Source: JBBDYH01 sp040901795 (lineage in GTDB: Bacteria > Planctomycetota > Planctomycetia > Pirellulales > JALHPA01). From it: DNA of 24,260 nucleotides. Below are positions 24,221-24,260 of this stretch, in pieces (position 1 is the stretch's first letter; every line of letters begins with the position of its first letter). Under the pieces are notes generated by a model. The model saw only the letters and a list, made by a program, of their open reading frames with translations, had not been told where the DNA came from and ran no database searches. The position numbers and the translations under genes are program-made. The stretch is from positions 1 to 24,260 of the forward strand of contig JBBDYH010000081.1 in assembly GCA_040901795.1 (NCBI GenBank). The letters are read 5' to 3'.

Positions 24221-24260
24221 CTGCGCGAAAACGGTTGTTTGAGGCGTTGTTGTTTTATCC

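Overview
The window is a GC-rich chromosomal segment that most resembles a planctomycete, probably close to the Pirellulales. This is inferred from gene content, not from a search. The signs are a Tat-exported amidase next to a Tat-exported Gfo/Idh/MocA oxidoreductase, a secreted protein joining carboxypeptidase-regulatory-like repeats to a TlpA thioredoxin domain, small Cys-rich conserved proteins, and many palindromic intergenic repeats of several unrelated families. Nearly all genes lie on the minus strand. The exceptions are the TlpA-fusion gene and the transposase.

Layout. 1-511: no recognisable gene. 512-3838: amidase and Gfo/Idh/MocA oxidoreductase, probably one transcription unit read leftwards. 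3839-5721: a 1.9 kb stretch without a convincing gene, holding heptad repeats. 5722-7848 (+): secreted carboxypeptidase-regulatory/TlpA protein. 7849-8616: intergenic, with a dense array of six small hairpins. 8617-13054: a housekeeping block read leftwards, rpmF - fabD - fabG - (internal promoter) - acpP - fabF - ybaK-like deacylase. 13180-14608: an orphan RNA-ligase-like protein, then a DUF433/DUF5615 antitoxin-toxin-like pair with a 4-nt overlap. 14666-16351: glnS. 16487-17843: a REP/RAYT cassette, a tandem-domain HUH (Y1-type) transposase flanked by seven related hairpins. Its right edge cuts off a nucleotidyltransferase-like gene. 18102-19688: gltX. 19858-24052: a polytopic membrane protein, a small cupin, a LolA-like lipoprotein and two small conserved proteins, one with a clear CxxC-type metal-site pattern.

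The central block supplies fatty acid synthesis: FabD makes malonyl-ACP, FabF elongates it and FabG reduces the product, all on AcpP. It is linked to ribosomal protein L32, a pairing common in bacteria, but plsX and fabH, which often accompany it, are absent here. glnS, gltX and the YbaK-like editing protein are translation-fidelity genes scattered along the same strand.

The most unusual content is the repeat landscape. At least seven hairpin families occur in gaps between genes. Several keep the loop or outer arm constant while stem bases change in a compensated way. Heptanucleotide repeats run right up to the start codons of fabG and gltX, where a Shine-Dalgarno sequence would be expected. 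The REP/RAYT cassette is the best candidate for a distinctive system, because its transposase seems to split the HUH motif and the helix tyrosine between two fused domains and its start codon lies inside a repeat unit.
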